Part shown: piece after piece, positions 17,090 to 24,643 of the stretch
Layout of the letters: each line of letters starts with the position of its first letter
Position numbering within the stretch: the first letter of the stretch is position 1
From: Mycobacterium malmoense
GTDB lineage: Bacteria; Actinomycetota; Actinomycetes; Mycobacteriales; Mycobacteriaceae
DNA: 64,000 nt
Direction: 5' to 3'
Assembly (NCBI RefSeq): GCF_019645855.1
Contig: NZ_CP080999.1
Span: forward strand, 1,984,001 to 2,048,000
Position numbers and translations under genes: made by a program
The notes under the pieces: model-generated
The model's database searches: none
Told to the model about the DNA's origin: nothing
The model's input: only the letters and a program-made list of their open reading frames with translations

Positions 17090-17157
17090 CGGTCACCGTC
17101 TTTGGGCGCCGGTCGCTCTCGTTGTTCGGCCGTGCAGGCCCATTGGCCGCCGGCGGA

Positions 17158-17173
17158 AGGTCCAACGGCCCTA
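17158..17173 (+). promoter_or_regulatory. DosR-like box upstream of the hrp1 remnant and protease gene
   Basis: AGGTCCAACGGCCCTA; a weaker match (9 of 14 core positions) but with a GGCCCTA half like the sites at 3425 and 6811. It lies about 60 bp before the hrp1 remnant, where the hrp1 promoter would be expected. Confidence 0.4.
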
Positions 17174-17233
17174 GCGGCGGGGTGCGGCGTCGCCTTACGT
17201 TCGTCAACAGGCGGCACCGAAAAGGATTCTCAA

Positions 17234-17323
17234 ATGACCACCGCGCGCGACATCGTGAATGCCACCCGTGTTGGCGAGCGCGTCGCCACCTGCCCTGTTC
17301 ACCAGCACTTTTGGAGGTTCTGA
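17234..17323 (+). pseudogene. hrp1: hrp1 (Rv2626c) remnant, 29 codons
   Basis: A short frame with a good AAAGGA site reads MTTARDIVNATRVGE and ends after 29 codons. M. tuberculosis Hrp1 (Rv2626c) begins MTTARDIMNAGVTCVGE, and in that genome hrp1 lies directly upstream of the Rv2625c-type protease and the Rv2624c stress protein, the same order as here. The rest of the two-CBS-domain protein is missing and the final residues (CPVHQHFWRF) do not fit Hrp1. I infer a deletion that kept the promoter, ribosome site and N-terminus. The stub stops 1 bp before the next GTG and may now act as a leader peptide. Confidence 0.75.
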
Positions 17324-17324
17324 G

Positions 17325-18476
17325 GTGCGCGACACAATCCCACTGGGGCGGGTCGCCGGGTTTCCGGTGAATGTGCACTGGAGCGTGCTGGTCATCCTCT
17401 GGTTGTTCACGTGGAGCCTGGCCAGCACGCTGCCCGGCGCCGTCAAGGGGTATTCAACCCTGGTCTACTGGCTCGCTGGAGGGTGCGGCGCCCTGGTGCT
17501 GCTGGCGTCGCTGCTGGCCCACGAGCTCGCGCACGCCGTCGTCGCCCGCCGCGCGGGGGTAGCCGTGGGGAGCGTGACGCTGTGGCTGTTCGGCGGCGTG
17601 ACAAGGCTCGGCGGCGAGGCGAAGACGCCCAAAGCCGCCTTCCGGATCGCGATCGCGGGCCCGGCCACCAGCCTCGCGCTGGCGGCCATCTTCGGCGGGC
17701 TGGTCGCGGCGTTGGACACCGTGCGTGCCGCCCCGATCGTCGTCGGCGTCTTTTCGTGGTTGGCCGTCATCAACCTGCTGCTGGGGCTGTTCAACCTGTT
17801 GCCGGGCGCCCCGTTGGACGGTGGCCGGGTGCTGCGGGCCTATTTGTGGCGCCGCCACGGCGACATCGTGCGCGCCGGCATCGGCGCGGCCCACGCGGGA
17901 CGGGTGGTCGCGTTCATTTTGATCGCGCTGGGGTTGGCCGAATTTATGGCGGGCGGCCTCGTCGGCGGCGTCTGGCTGGCATTCATCGGCTGGTTCATCT
18001 TCGCCGCCAGCCGTGAGGAGGAAACCCGGATATCGACCCAACAGGTCTTTGCCGGGGTCCGCGTGGCCGACGCGATGACCGCCCGGCCGCACACCGCTCC
18101 CGGATGGATCAGCGTCGAGGATTTCATCCAGCGTTACGTGCTGGGTGACCGTCACTCGGCGTACCCGGTCACCGACCGGGGTGGAACGATCGTGGGACTG
18201 GTCACGCTGACGCAGTTGCGCGACGTTGCGCCCGGCCGGCGGACCGCGACCAGCGTCGGTGAGATCGCCCTGCCGCTGCACGACGTGCCGACCGCGGCAC
18301 CGCAGGAGCCGCTGACCGCGCTGCTCGAGCGGATGGCGCCGGCCGGTCCCCGCAGCCGTGCCCTGGTCGTCGATGACGGCGGGGTGGTCGGCATCGTCAC
18401 GCCGAGCGATCTCACCCGGCTGATGGATGTCTACCGGCTCGCCCAGCCGGGACCAGCCATGACGGCACGGCGTTGA
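17325..18476 (+). CDS. Site-2 protease family membrane metalloprotease with CBS domains (Rv2625c-like)
   Basis: A 383-residue protein very close to Rv2625c. Zinc motif His66-Glu67-x2-His70 (HELAH) in a transmembrane segment, a second conserved site NLLPGAPLDGGR that provides the Asp ligand, and about five or six membrane helices. From residue ~245 a pair of CBS modules (VADAMTARPHTAP and LVVDDGGVVGIVTPSDL) probably senses an adenine nucleotide. The family cleaves membrane-bound substrates such as anti-sigma factors. The GTG start uses a GGAGG site inside the hrp1 stub, so translation is probably coupled to that stub. A TTG/ATG start of the stress protein gene overlaps or follows closely. Confidence 0.88.
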   Translation: MRDTIPLGRVAGFPVNVHWSVLVILWLFTWSLASTLPGAVKGYSTLVYWLAGGCGALVLLASLLAHELAHAVVARRAGVAVGSVTLWLFGGVTRLGGEAKTPKAAFRIAIAGPATSLALAAIFGGLVAALDTVRAAPIVVGVFSWLAVINLLLGLFNLLPGAPLDGGRVLRAYLWRRHGDIVRAGIGAAHAGRVVAFILIALGLAEFMAGGLVGGVWLAFIGWFIFAASREEETRISTQQVFAGVRVADAMTARPHTAPGWISVEDFIQRYVLGDRHSAYPVTDRGGTIVGLVTLTQLRDVAPGRRTATSVGEIALPLHDVPTAAPQEPLTALLERMAPAGPRSRALVVDDGGVVGIVTPSDLTRLMDVYRLAQPGPAMTARR

Positions 18477-18505
18477 CGGCCGAGAAGTATTGCGGAGCGC
18501 GGACG

Positions 18506-19297
18506 ATGAAACCGATCATCGTGGGTATCGACGGTTCGCAAGCGGCGATCGCGGCGGCCCTGTGGGGTGTCGACGAGGCCGCCAGCCGCGGCGTGCCGCT
18601 GCGGCTCGTGTCGGTCATGAAGCTGACGCATCCGTCCCCGGACGACTACGCCCGCGACCTCGAGCACGCCGAGAAAGCGCTTCGCGAAGCGCAATTCGCC
18701 GTTGAGGCCAGCCGCAAGCCGGTCAGCGTCAAAACCGACATCCCGCGTGGCCCGGCCGGGCCGGTGCTCGTGGAGGCGTCGCGCGATGCCGAGATGGTCT
18801 GCGTCGGCTCCGTCGGGATCGGGCGCTACGCGCGCTCGATCCTGGGTTCGGCGGCGACCGAGCTCGCCGGGACGGCGCACTGCCCGGTGGCGGTCATCCG
18901 CACGGAGCTCGACCAGCCGCCCGACATCAACTGGATCGTGGTCCGGATGACCGGCGCGCCCGACAACGACATCGTTGTCAAATACGCTGTGGGGGAAGCG
19001 AAGTTGCGCAGGGCGCCCATGCTGGTCCTCGGCAGCCGGCCGGAGGACCTCACCGAGCGCGCGGACGGGGAGTTCGAGCGTCGGGTGCAGCGATGGCGGC
19101 GGCTTCATCCCGAGGTGCGTGTCTACCCGATCACCACCAAGGACGCGGTCGCCGACTTCCTGCGCGTCAACGACGAGCGGGTTCAGCTCGCGGTGATCGG
19201 CGCCGCCGAGGCGGGTCAGCTGGCGCGGCTCGTCGGTCCTTACGGGCATCCGCTCTTCCGCCACCCCGAGTGCTCGGTGCTCGTCGTCCGCCGATAA
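18506..19297 (+). CDS. Universal stress protein (Rv2624c-like)
   Basis: A 263-residue protein starting MKPIIVGIDGSQAAIAAALW. The N-terminal USP domain has the ATP-binding pattern G-x2-G-x9-G (GSVGIGRYARSILGSA); the C-terminal half is a second, degenerate USP-like domain ending HPECSVLVVRR, as in Rv2624c. ATG 18506 gives the normal family start; a TTG at 18473 overlapping the protease stop would add 11 residues. It probably shares a transcript with the protease gene, as in M. tuberculosis, where both are DosR-controlled. Confidence 0.88.
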   Translation: MKPIIVGIDGSQAAIAAALWGVDEAASRGVPLRLVSVMKLTHPSPDDYARDLEHAEKALREAQFAVEASRKPVSVKTDIPRGPAGPVLVEASRDAEMVCVGSVGIGRYARSILGSAATELAGTAHCPVAVIRTELDQPPDINWIVVRMTGAPDNDIVVKYAVGEAKLRRAPMLVLGSRPEDLTERADGEFERRVQRWRRLHPEVRVYPITTKDAVADFLRVNDERVQLAVIGAAEAGQLARLVGPYGHPLFRHPECSVLVVRR

Positions 19298-19301
19298 GCG
19301 C

Positions 19302-19901
19302 TCAGCGGAGCCGGTATTCGGCGCCGTCGTTGCCCCACGACCCGAATGGTGGACGCTCGCCGCGATCGATCGCCCGGATGCTCGGCCGGCCGATGTGGGC
19401 GAAGACCAGCCGCCGCACGCCGGCGCCGCGCGCCGCGGCGGCGATGTCGCGGGCACACGCGTGTCCGCCGACGCCACCGGCGAAGCGGATCGGCGTGTTC
19501 CACCCGGCCGCGTCGGCGAACATCACATCCACGCCGGCCGCCCACGCGGGAAACGCCCAGAACTCCGGCGCCCAGGCCGCACGCTGCCGTGCGGTTTCGA
19601 TGAGATAGCCGTAGGTCGGATGCGACGTGTGCCGCACCGGCAGCGGTCGCACCGATACACCCCCGGCTTCGAAAGGCCCAACCGCGGCGCGCACGCCGAG
19701 ATCACGGGCCCGACGGCGGATTTGGGCCATCAGCTCGGCCCGCTCGTCGCTGACCAACCAGGCGTCCAATGGCGGCGCGGGATCCGCGCCATCGCCGCCG
19801 TCGAGCATCACCCGATGACCGGCCCAGCTCACCAGCAACCCGGCCGGACGGTAGCGGGGCGAGTTCATCGCTCCAACGCCGAGCAGTACCAGCCGCGGCA
19901 T
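19302..19901 (-). CDS. Metallo-beta-lactamase-fold protein, probably lacking the usual metal motif
   Basis: A 199-residue protein. The first strands (LVLLGVGAMNSPRYRPAGLLV, split by SWAGHRVMLDGGDG) and the later VRHTSHPTYGYLIE, MFADAAGWN and VFAHIGRPS segments resemble a shortened MBL fold. The usual HxHxDH motif is not present where it should be; the segment DAWLVSDERAEL takes its place, so metal binding and activity are uncertain. It is convergent with the stress protein gene at 18506 and follows the second stress protein gene (19915) by 13 bp on the same strand. No function is proposed. Confidence 0.6.
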   Translation of the reverse strand: MPRLVLLGVGAMNSPRYRPAGLLVSWAGHRVMLDGGDGADPAPPLDAWLVSDERAELMAQIRRRARDLGVRAAVGPFEAGGVSVRPLPVRHTSHPTYGYLIETARQRAAWAPEFWAFPAWAAGVDVMFADAAGWNTPIRFAGGVGGHACARDIAAAARGAGVRRLVFAHIGRPSIRAIDRGERPPFGSWGNDGAEYRLR

Positions 19902-19914
19902 GCGCTCGCCGGAG

Positions 19915-20811
19915 CTAGGCCGACGACTCCCGCGCCACGATCACCGGCACCCGCGCCATTTGGGCAACGGCCTCGCCGACCGAGCCCACCAGCATCCCGG
20001 CGTAGCCGCCGCGGCCCCGGCTGCCGACGACCACCAGCTGGGCCTGTTCGGACTGCTGGACGAGCTGGCGCGCCGGCTGGGCCTGCACGACGGTGCGTGT
20101 CACCCGGACGTCGGGATATTGTTCCTGCCAACCCGCCAAACGCTCGGCCAGCACCTCTTCAGCCATGGATTGCGTTGCGGGCCAATCGATTCCGGGCCAC
20201 TCGGAGACGTCCAGATCACTCCACGCGTGCAGGGCGACCAATCCCACCTGCCGGCGCGAGGCTTCATCGAAGGCGATCGCGGTCGCCGACTCGGATGCCG
20301 GCGAGCCGTCGATGCCGACCAAGACCGGCCCCGGCACCGCGGGCGGCGGGGCCGATGGGTCCTCCTCGTGGACGATCGCGACGGGGCAATGCGCGTGACG
20401 GAGCAGCGCCGAACTGACCGAACCCAGAAGCCGGCCGGGCCACCGCCCGCTGCCGAGCGACCCCGCGACCACCATCTCCGCGTCTTTGGACAGGTTGATC
20501 AACGTGGGGACGGCTCCCGACGCCAGGATTTCGGTGTGCACGCCGGCGGGACCGCCGCGCTGGGAAACCTCTTCGACGAGCTTGAGCCCCTCGTCGATCA
20601 GCCGGCGGCCGTGATCTTGCTGCCAGCGCATGACGCCGGCGGGCGGCGGCGTCTTCAGCCACGTCGACACCTCCGGCGAGATCGCGTGCACGAGCGTCAG
20701 CGGGACGTTTCGCAGCTCGGCGTCGTGTGTCGCCCACTGCACCGCCACCCTGGCGGCCGGCGAGTCGTCGATGCCGACGACGATGCCCAAAGGTGCGTTG
20801 CGCGATGACAT
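19915..20811 (-). CDS. Tandem universal stress protein (Rv2623/TB31.7-like)
   Basis: A 298-residue protein with two USP domains: GIVVGIDDSPAARVAVQWA opens the first and VLVGIDGSPASESATAIAF the second. Each has an ATP loop (GSLGSGRWPGRLLGS and GSRGRGGYAGMLVGS). It is nearly collinear with Rv2623, an ATP-binding regulator of growth and latency that is strongly induced by DosR. ATG 20811 has a GAGGA site; the frame runs on to 20847. A DosR-like box lies about 100 bp upstream. Confidence 0.92.
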   Translation of the reverse strand: MSSRNAPLGIVVGIDDSPAARVAVQWATHDAELRNVPLTLVHAISPEVSTWLKTPPPAGVMRWQQDHGRRLIDEGLKLVEEVSQRGGPAGVHTEILASGAVPTLINLSKDAEMVVAGSLGSGRWPGRLLGSVSSALLRHAHCPVAIVHEEDPSAPPPAVPGPVLVGIDGSPASESATAIAFDEASRRQVGLVALHAWSDLDVSEWPGIDWPATQSMAEEVLAERLAGWQEQYPDVRVTRTVVQAQPARQLVQQSEQAQLVVVGSRGRGGYAGMLVGSVGEAVAQMARVPVIVARESSA

Positions 20812-20910
20812 GGTTAGTCCTCGATTCGTTGGCGTCCTTGGCTTCATCGGCTCGGCCGAAATTGGCTTGGCCGCTTCGGCACAACCGTATCGAGGCTGGG
20901 GTGTTCGGGT

Positions 20911-20927
20911 CAGGGGCGTTTGTCACT
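20911..20927 (-). promoter_or_regulatory. DosR-like box upstream of the Rv2623-like gene
   Basis: The minus strand reads AGTGACAAACGCCCCTG; the core GTGACAAACGCCCC matches the consensus at 10 of 14 positions. It overlaps the last codons of the methyltransferase gene and lies about 100 bp before the stress protein start. Confidence 0.5.
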
Positions 20928-21780
20928 GGATCTGCGCCGCGGCCTTGTGGGCGACGATGGCGACGGCGGCCAATCGCTCGCGATGCTTGCGGAACGTGCG
21001 GCGCATGGTGAGCACGCGCTTGCGGGCGTCGCGATGGACGAGCACGTTCTTGGCGAACCGCAGCGCCCCGAGCAGCCCTTCGTCGGCGATCACCCGCCGC
21101 GGTTGCAGCAGCGCCATCGGCGCGGTCGCGATGTGATCCACCACCAGCCCGTGCTCGGCCAGCAGTCGCGACCATTCCGCGACCGTCAACGGACGCGCGT
21201 TCACCTTGATGGCGCGGGCGAGCGACTGCCGGATGTCGGCGCTGACTTCCGGCGCGACCGTGTCGGGTGTCAGCGCCAGTTCGTGAATCGCGTAGCGACC
21301 GTTCGGCCTCAGCACCCGCGCCGCCTCGGCGACGATGGCGTGCTTGGCCGCATCGCCCTGCATGGTCAGCATCGCTTCCCCGATGACGACGTCGCTGCTG
21401 GCATCCGGTAACCCGGTGTCGGCCGCGTCGGCCACCACGACGGACCCGCGCTCGGCTCCGAGTTCGGCGAGCACGCCGCGCACGATCTTGGCCGCGTCGG
21501 GGTCGGCCTCGGCGCCGACGTAGGACCGCGGACCCCGGGTCAGGATCTCGATGGCGGTGCGGCCGAGGCCCGGCGCCAACTCGAGCACGTCGGCCCCGGC
21601 CACCCCGGCGCGGGCGAGCAGGGTGCGGGTGAGCTCGATACCGCCCGGGCGCAGCACGCGCTTGCCGAGCCGCGCCAGCAGCCAGTGCCCGGGCACGGCG
21701 TCGTCGGCGCGATTCGACATGGGGGTCGACGACGGTAGAGGTCGCCGCGGCTGGCGCGCGTCAAGTTCGTTGTCGGTCAC
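20923..21780 (-). CDS. SAM-dependent methyltransferase (Rv2003c-like)
   Basis: A 285-residue class I methyltransferase with motif I VLELAPGLGRTAIEI, an acidic residue at the end of strand 2 (VGAEADPD) and a later ARVLRPNGRYAIHE segment. Same length as Rv2003c, a DosR-regulon member, which it probably resembles; this assignment is from memory and moderate. GTG 21780 follows GGGAGAACCA. It is divergent from fdxA across a 55-bp region containing a clear palindrome, so the two may be jointly regulated. Confidence 0.72.
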   Translation of the reverse strand: MTDNELDARQPRRPLPSSTPMSNRADDAVPGHWLLARLGKRVLRPGGIELTRTLLARAGVAGADVLELAPGLGRTAIEILTRGPRSYVGAEADPDAAKIVRGVLAELGAERGSVVVADAADTGLPDASSDVVIGEAMLTMQGDAAKHAIVAEAARVLRPNGRYAIHELALTPDTVAPEVSADIRQSLARAIKVNARPLTVAEWSRLLAEHGLVVDHIATAPMALLQPRRVIADEGLLGALRFAKNVLVHRDARKRVLTMRRTFRKHRERLAAVAIVAHKAAAQIQ

Positions 21781-21803
21781 TGGTTCTCCCGCGATTCATT
21801 GGT

Positions 21804-21826
21804 TTTCACAACATGTATTGTGTAAA
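21804..21826. promoter_or_regulatory. Palindromic operator and leaderless promoter of fdxA
   Basis: TTTCACAACATGTATTGTGT with following AA forms TTT-x-CACAA-N6-TTGTG-x-AAA, an inverted repeat. It overlaps TAAACT (21823-21828), which fits a mycobacterial -10 and is followed by 7 bp and the fdxA ATG, so the transcript may be leaderless. A bound repressor would block the promoter. The HTH regulator encoded two genes on is the natural candidate; no DosR-like box is visible here. Confidence 0.55.
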
Positions 21827-21835
21827 CTCTAGCGG

Positions 21836-22192
21836 ATGACGTACGTGATCGGAAAGCCATGCATCGACGTGATGGACCGGGCTTGCGTCGAGGAGTGTCC
21901 GGTGGACTGCATCTACGAGGGCGGCAGGTCGCTCTACATCCACCCCGACGAATGCGTGGACTGCGGCGCGTGCGAGCCCGTGTGCCCGGTGGAGGCGATC
22001 TACTACGAAGACGACCTGCCCGAGGAGCTGACGCCCTACCTGGCCGATAATGAGGCGTTCTTCACCCAGGTCCTGCCGGGTCGGGACGAGCCACTAGGGT
22101 CGCCGGGCGGGGCGGCCAAGATCGGTCCGCTCGGTGTCGACGCACCTCTGGTGGCCGCCCAGCCCAGGGCCGAGGACGCTGAAGGAGCGTGA
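21836..22192 (+). CDS. fdxA: 7Fe ferredoxin FdxA (Rv2007c-like)
   Basis: A 118-residue ferredoxin with Cys9, Cys17, Cys21 and the second set Cys40-x2-Cys43-x2-Cys46-x3-Cys50-Pro, the pattern of [3Fe-4S][4Fe-4S] ferredoxins; Cys25 is extra. The long acidic C-terminal tail with VLPGRDEPLGSPGGAA is characteristic of M. tuberculosis FdxA (Rv2007c), which is induced by low pH and hypoxia. It carries electrons, probably to a redox enzyme or cytochrome P450. Its stop overlaps the GTG of the HTH regulator gene (GTGA), so regulator and ferredoxin are made together. Confidence 0.92.
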   Translation: MTYVIGKPCIDVMDRACVEECPVDCIYEGGRSLYIHPDECVDCGACEPVCPVEAIYYEDDLPEELTPYLADNEAFFTQVLPGRDEPLGSPGGAAKIGPLGVDAPLVAAQPRAEDAEGA

Positions 22193-22866
22193 GCGACATT
22201 AGGGCAGTCGGAGAACCCACCGGACGCCGCCGCGAGGTGCTGCGGTTATTGCGGTCGTCGCCCGTTCCGATGAGCATCGTCGCGATCGCCGACGAGCTCG
22301 GCGTGCATCCCAACACCGTGCGCTTTCACCTCGACAGCCTGGTCGGCGACGGCCAGGTGGAGCAGGTCGAGGCCGGCCGCAAGGGGCCCGGCCGCCCGGC
22401 GCTGATGTTCCAGGCGATCCGGCAGATGGACCGCAGCGGAACGCGACACTACCGGGTGCTCGCCGAGATCCTGACCCTGGCGTTGGCCGCCGAACGAAAC
22501 CCGCGCGCCAAGGCGATGGCCGCGGGCCGGGAGTGGGGGCGAAAGCTGGATGCGAGCCTCGAATCGCCGCCGGGAGGCGCCACGAGCGCCGACGACGCCA
22601 TCGACCACCTGGTCGGGATGCTCGACGAGCTTGGGTTCGCCCCCGAACGCCGGACCTCCGACGGGGAGCAACAAGTCGGCCTGCGGCACTGCCCCTTCCT
22701 GGAGCTCGCCGAAACCCGTGGTTCCGTCGTCTGCCCGATCCACCTCGGGCTGATGCAAGGGGCCCTGGAGACGTGGGCGGCGCCGGTTTCCGTCGATCGG
22801 CTCGACGCGTTCGTCGAGCCCGATTTGTGCCTGGCCCACATCGCGCCGGTGGGGGCGGCCGGATGA
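22189..22866 (+). CDS. HTH transcriptional regulator with Cys-rich C-terminal domain
   Basis: A 225-residue protein. The N-terminal winged HTH (about 13-70; SIVAIADELGVHPNTVRFHL) is of the ArsR/SufR-like type. The C-terminal part has HCPF (Cys168), VCPIH (Cys182) and LCLAH (Cys214), like the metal or Fe-S binding region of SufR-type regulators, although the spacing (x13, x31) is not that of SufR itself. A redox or iron-sulfur sensor that controls the ferredoxin promoter is the likely role. It overlaps fdxA upstream and the membrane gene downstream by 4 bp each. Confidence 0.8.
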   Translation: MSDIRAVGEPTGRRREVLRLLRSSPVPMSIVAIADELGVHPNTVRFHLDSLVGDGQVEQVEAGRKGPGRPALMFQAIRQMDRSGTRHYRVLAEILTLALAAERNPRAKAMAAGREWGRKLDASLESPPGGATSADDAIDHLVGMLDELGFAPERRTSDGEQQVGLRHCPFLELAETRGSVVCPIHLGLMQGALETWAAPVSVDRLDAFVEPDLCLAHIAPVGAAG

Positions 22867-23288
22867 GCACCGGAACGGCGATCGCCATCGCGGTCACGTT
22901 CGTCTGGCTCGGCATGGTGCTGGCCATCTCGTTCCTGGAAGCCCCGCTGAAGTTTCGCGCACCCAACGTGACGCTGCAGATCGGTCTCGGCATCGGACGG
23001 TTGGTCTTTCGCGCGCTGAACACCGTGGAGGTCGGCTTCGCCCTCGTCATCCTGGCTATCGTGGCGGCCAACCCGACACCGTCGCGGATCACCGTCGCGT
23101 TTTCCGTCGCCATTGCCGCCCTGGCCGTTCAGTTGATCGCGGTGCGCCCCCGGCTGACCCGCCGATCCGACCAGGTGCTCGCCGGATTGGAGGCGCCCCG
23201 CTCCCGGGCTCACTACGCCTATGTCGGCTTGGAGGCGGTCAAGGCGGTGGCATTGATCGTGGCGGGGATACTGCTATTGACCGCCTGA
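22863..23288 (+). CDS. Small four-helix membrane protein
   Basis: A 141-residue protein with four predicted membrane helices: AIAIAVTFVWLGMVLAISF, a second around VEVGFALVILAIVAA, a third ITVAFSVAIAALAVQLIAV, and a last ALIVAGILLLTA. The loops hold conserved-looking LEAPLKFRAP and ALNTVE. I do not recognise the family. Its ATG overlaps the stop of the regulator gene (ATGA), so it belongs to the fdxA operon. Confidence 0.75.
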   Translation: MSTGTAIAIAVTFVWLGMVLAISFLEAPLKFRAPNVTLQIGLGIGRLVFRALNTVEVGFALVILAIVAANPTPSRITVAFSVAIAALAVQLIAVRPRLTRRSDQVLAGLEAPRSRAHYAYVGLEAVKAVALIVAGILLLTA

Positions 23289-23319
23289 GTGCGGGCTTTC
23301 ACGACCGAAGGGGCCGATT

Positions 23320-23670
23320 ATGGAATCCATCTCGTTGACCAGCCTCGCCTCCGAAAAGCTGGCCGAGGCGGGGCGGTCGCACAGCGGACGCGCCGCGCAC
23401 ACCATCCACGGCGGTCACACCCACGAATTGCGGCAGACCGTGCTGGCCTTGCTCGCCGGCCACGACCTCTCCGAACACGACAGCCCCGGCGAGGCGACGC
23501 TGCAGGTGCTGCAGGGCCACGTGCGCCTGACCGTCGGCGGCGACGCCTGGGACGGCAAGGCCGGCGACTACGTCGCGATTCCGGCCGAACGGCACGCCCT
23601 GCACGCGGTCGAGGACTCGGTGATCATCCTGACCGTGCTGAAGAGCATCCCCGGCGCACCGCCCTCATAG
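23320..23670 (+). CDS. Small single-domain cupin
   Basis: A 116-residue cupin with the parts LQVLQGHVRLTVGGD and AGDYVAIPAERHALHAVED, typical of strands C-D and G-H of the double-stranded beta-helix. The candidate metal ligands are His38-region residues and His107-region; the usual HxH pair is weak, so metal binding is uncertain. The ATG follows GAAGGGG. It is probably the fifth gene of the fdxA operon; substrate unknown. Confidence 0.75.
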   Translation: MESISLTSLASEKLAEAGRSHSGRAAHTIHGGHTHELRQTVLALLAGHDLSEHDSPGEATLQVLQGHVRLTVGGDAWDGKAGDYVAIPAERHALHAVEDSVIILTVLKSIPGAPPS

Positions 23671-23679
23671 GCGGGCCGG

Positions 23680-24625
23680 ATGCTGTCCACGCCCTGGTCC
23701 CGCAGTTTCGGGCTGCGGGTACCGATCCTCAACGCCCCGATGGGCGGGGTCGCCGGCGGCCGGCTGGCCGCCGCGGTCACCGCCGCCGGCGGACTGGGCA
23801 TGGTCGGCATGGGCAGCGACGGGAGCAGGGAGTTGCTGCGAACCGAATTGCGGCATGCGCGGGGACGGTTCGGCATCGGCCTGGTGGACTGGGTGATGCG
23901 CGGCGAGGCGGGTCTGCTGGAGGATGCGCTGGCCGCGCGGCCCGCCCTGTTGTCGGTCAGCTTCGGCACCGACTGGTCGTGGATCGGCAAGGCACACGAC
24001 GCCGGAATCGCCACCGTCACACAGGTTTACGACGGTCTGGGGGCCCGCCGGGCGGCCGACGCCGGCATCGACATTCTGGTCGCGCGCGGGTCCGAGGGCG
24101 GCGGGCATGGGGAGGCGAGGCTTGGGACGCTGCCGTTGCTCGACGACGTGCTGGCCGCCGTGGACGACGCCGCCGTGCCGGTGCTCGCCGGCGGCGGCAT
24201 CGCCTCGCCGCGAAGCCTGGCCGCCGTGCTGGCCGCCGGCGCGAGCGGGGCGTGGGTGGGCACCCGGCTGGCGGCGTGTCCAGAGGCGCTGACCGGCGAC
24301 GGCGGCCGCCGCGCCCTGGTCGCGGCCCGGGCCACCGACACCGCCGTCACCCGGGTCTTCGACGTCGCCAAGGGCCTGGCCGGCGCGGTTCCCGTCGCGC
24401 GTGTTGGCCAACGACTTCGTCGCGCGCTGGGCGGGCAACGAGGACGCACTCGATCCCTCGGCCCGCGACGAACTGGCGACGGCGACCGCCGCCGACGACC
24501 GCCGGATCGCGCCCGTGGACGCCGGCCAGGGCGTCGGGATGATCGGCGACGACGCGCCGGTGGGCGAGGTCATCGAGCGGATGTGTGCGGGCGCCGAGCG
24601 GTTGCTGGCCGGCTGGGCGTTCTGA
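23680..24625 (+). pseudogene. Nitronate monooxygenase-family gene, frameshifted
   Basis: The first ~237 codons encode an FMN-dependent 2-nitropropane dioxygenase/nitronate monooxygenase: ILNAPMGGVAGGRLAAAVTA, ARGSEGGGHGE and VLAGGGIASPRSLAAVLAAG are family motifs. Near 24385-24395 the frame changes; the proper C-terminus (FPSRVLANDFVARW to AERLLAGWAF) continues two bases over and ends at 24625. Inserting one more CCTGG into AAGGGCCTGGCCGGCG restores a continuous KGLAWPARFPSR, so loss of one 5-bp repeat copy explains it. If real, the protein has a scrambled Arg-rich tail to 24675 and is probably inactive; a sequencing error is possible. Confidence 0.78.
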
Positions 24626-24643
24626 GGGCCTTGAGCCGCGGCG

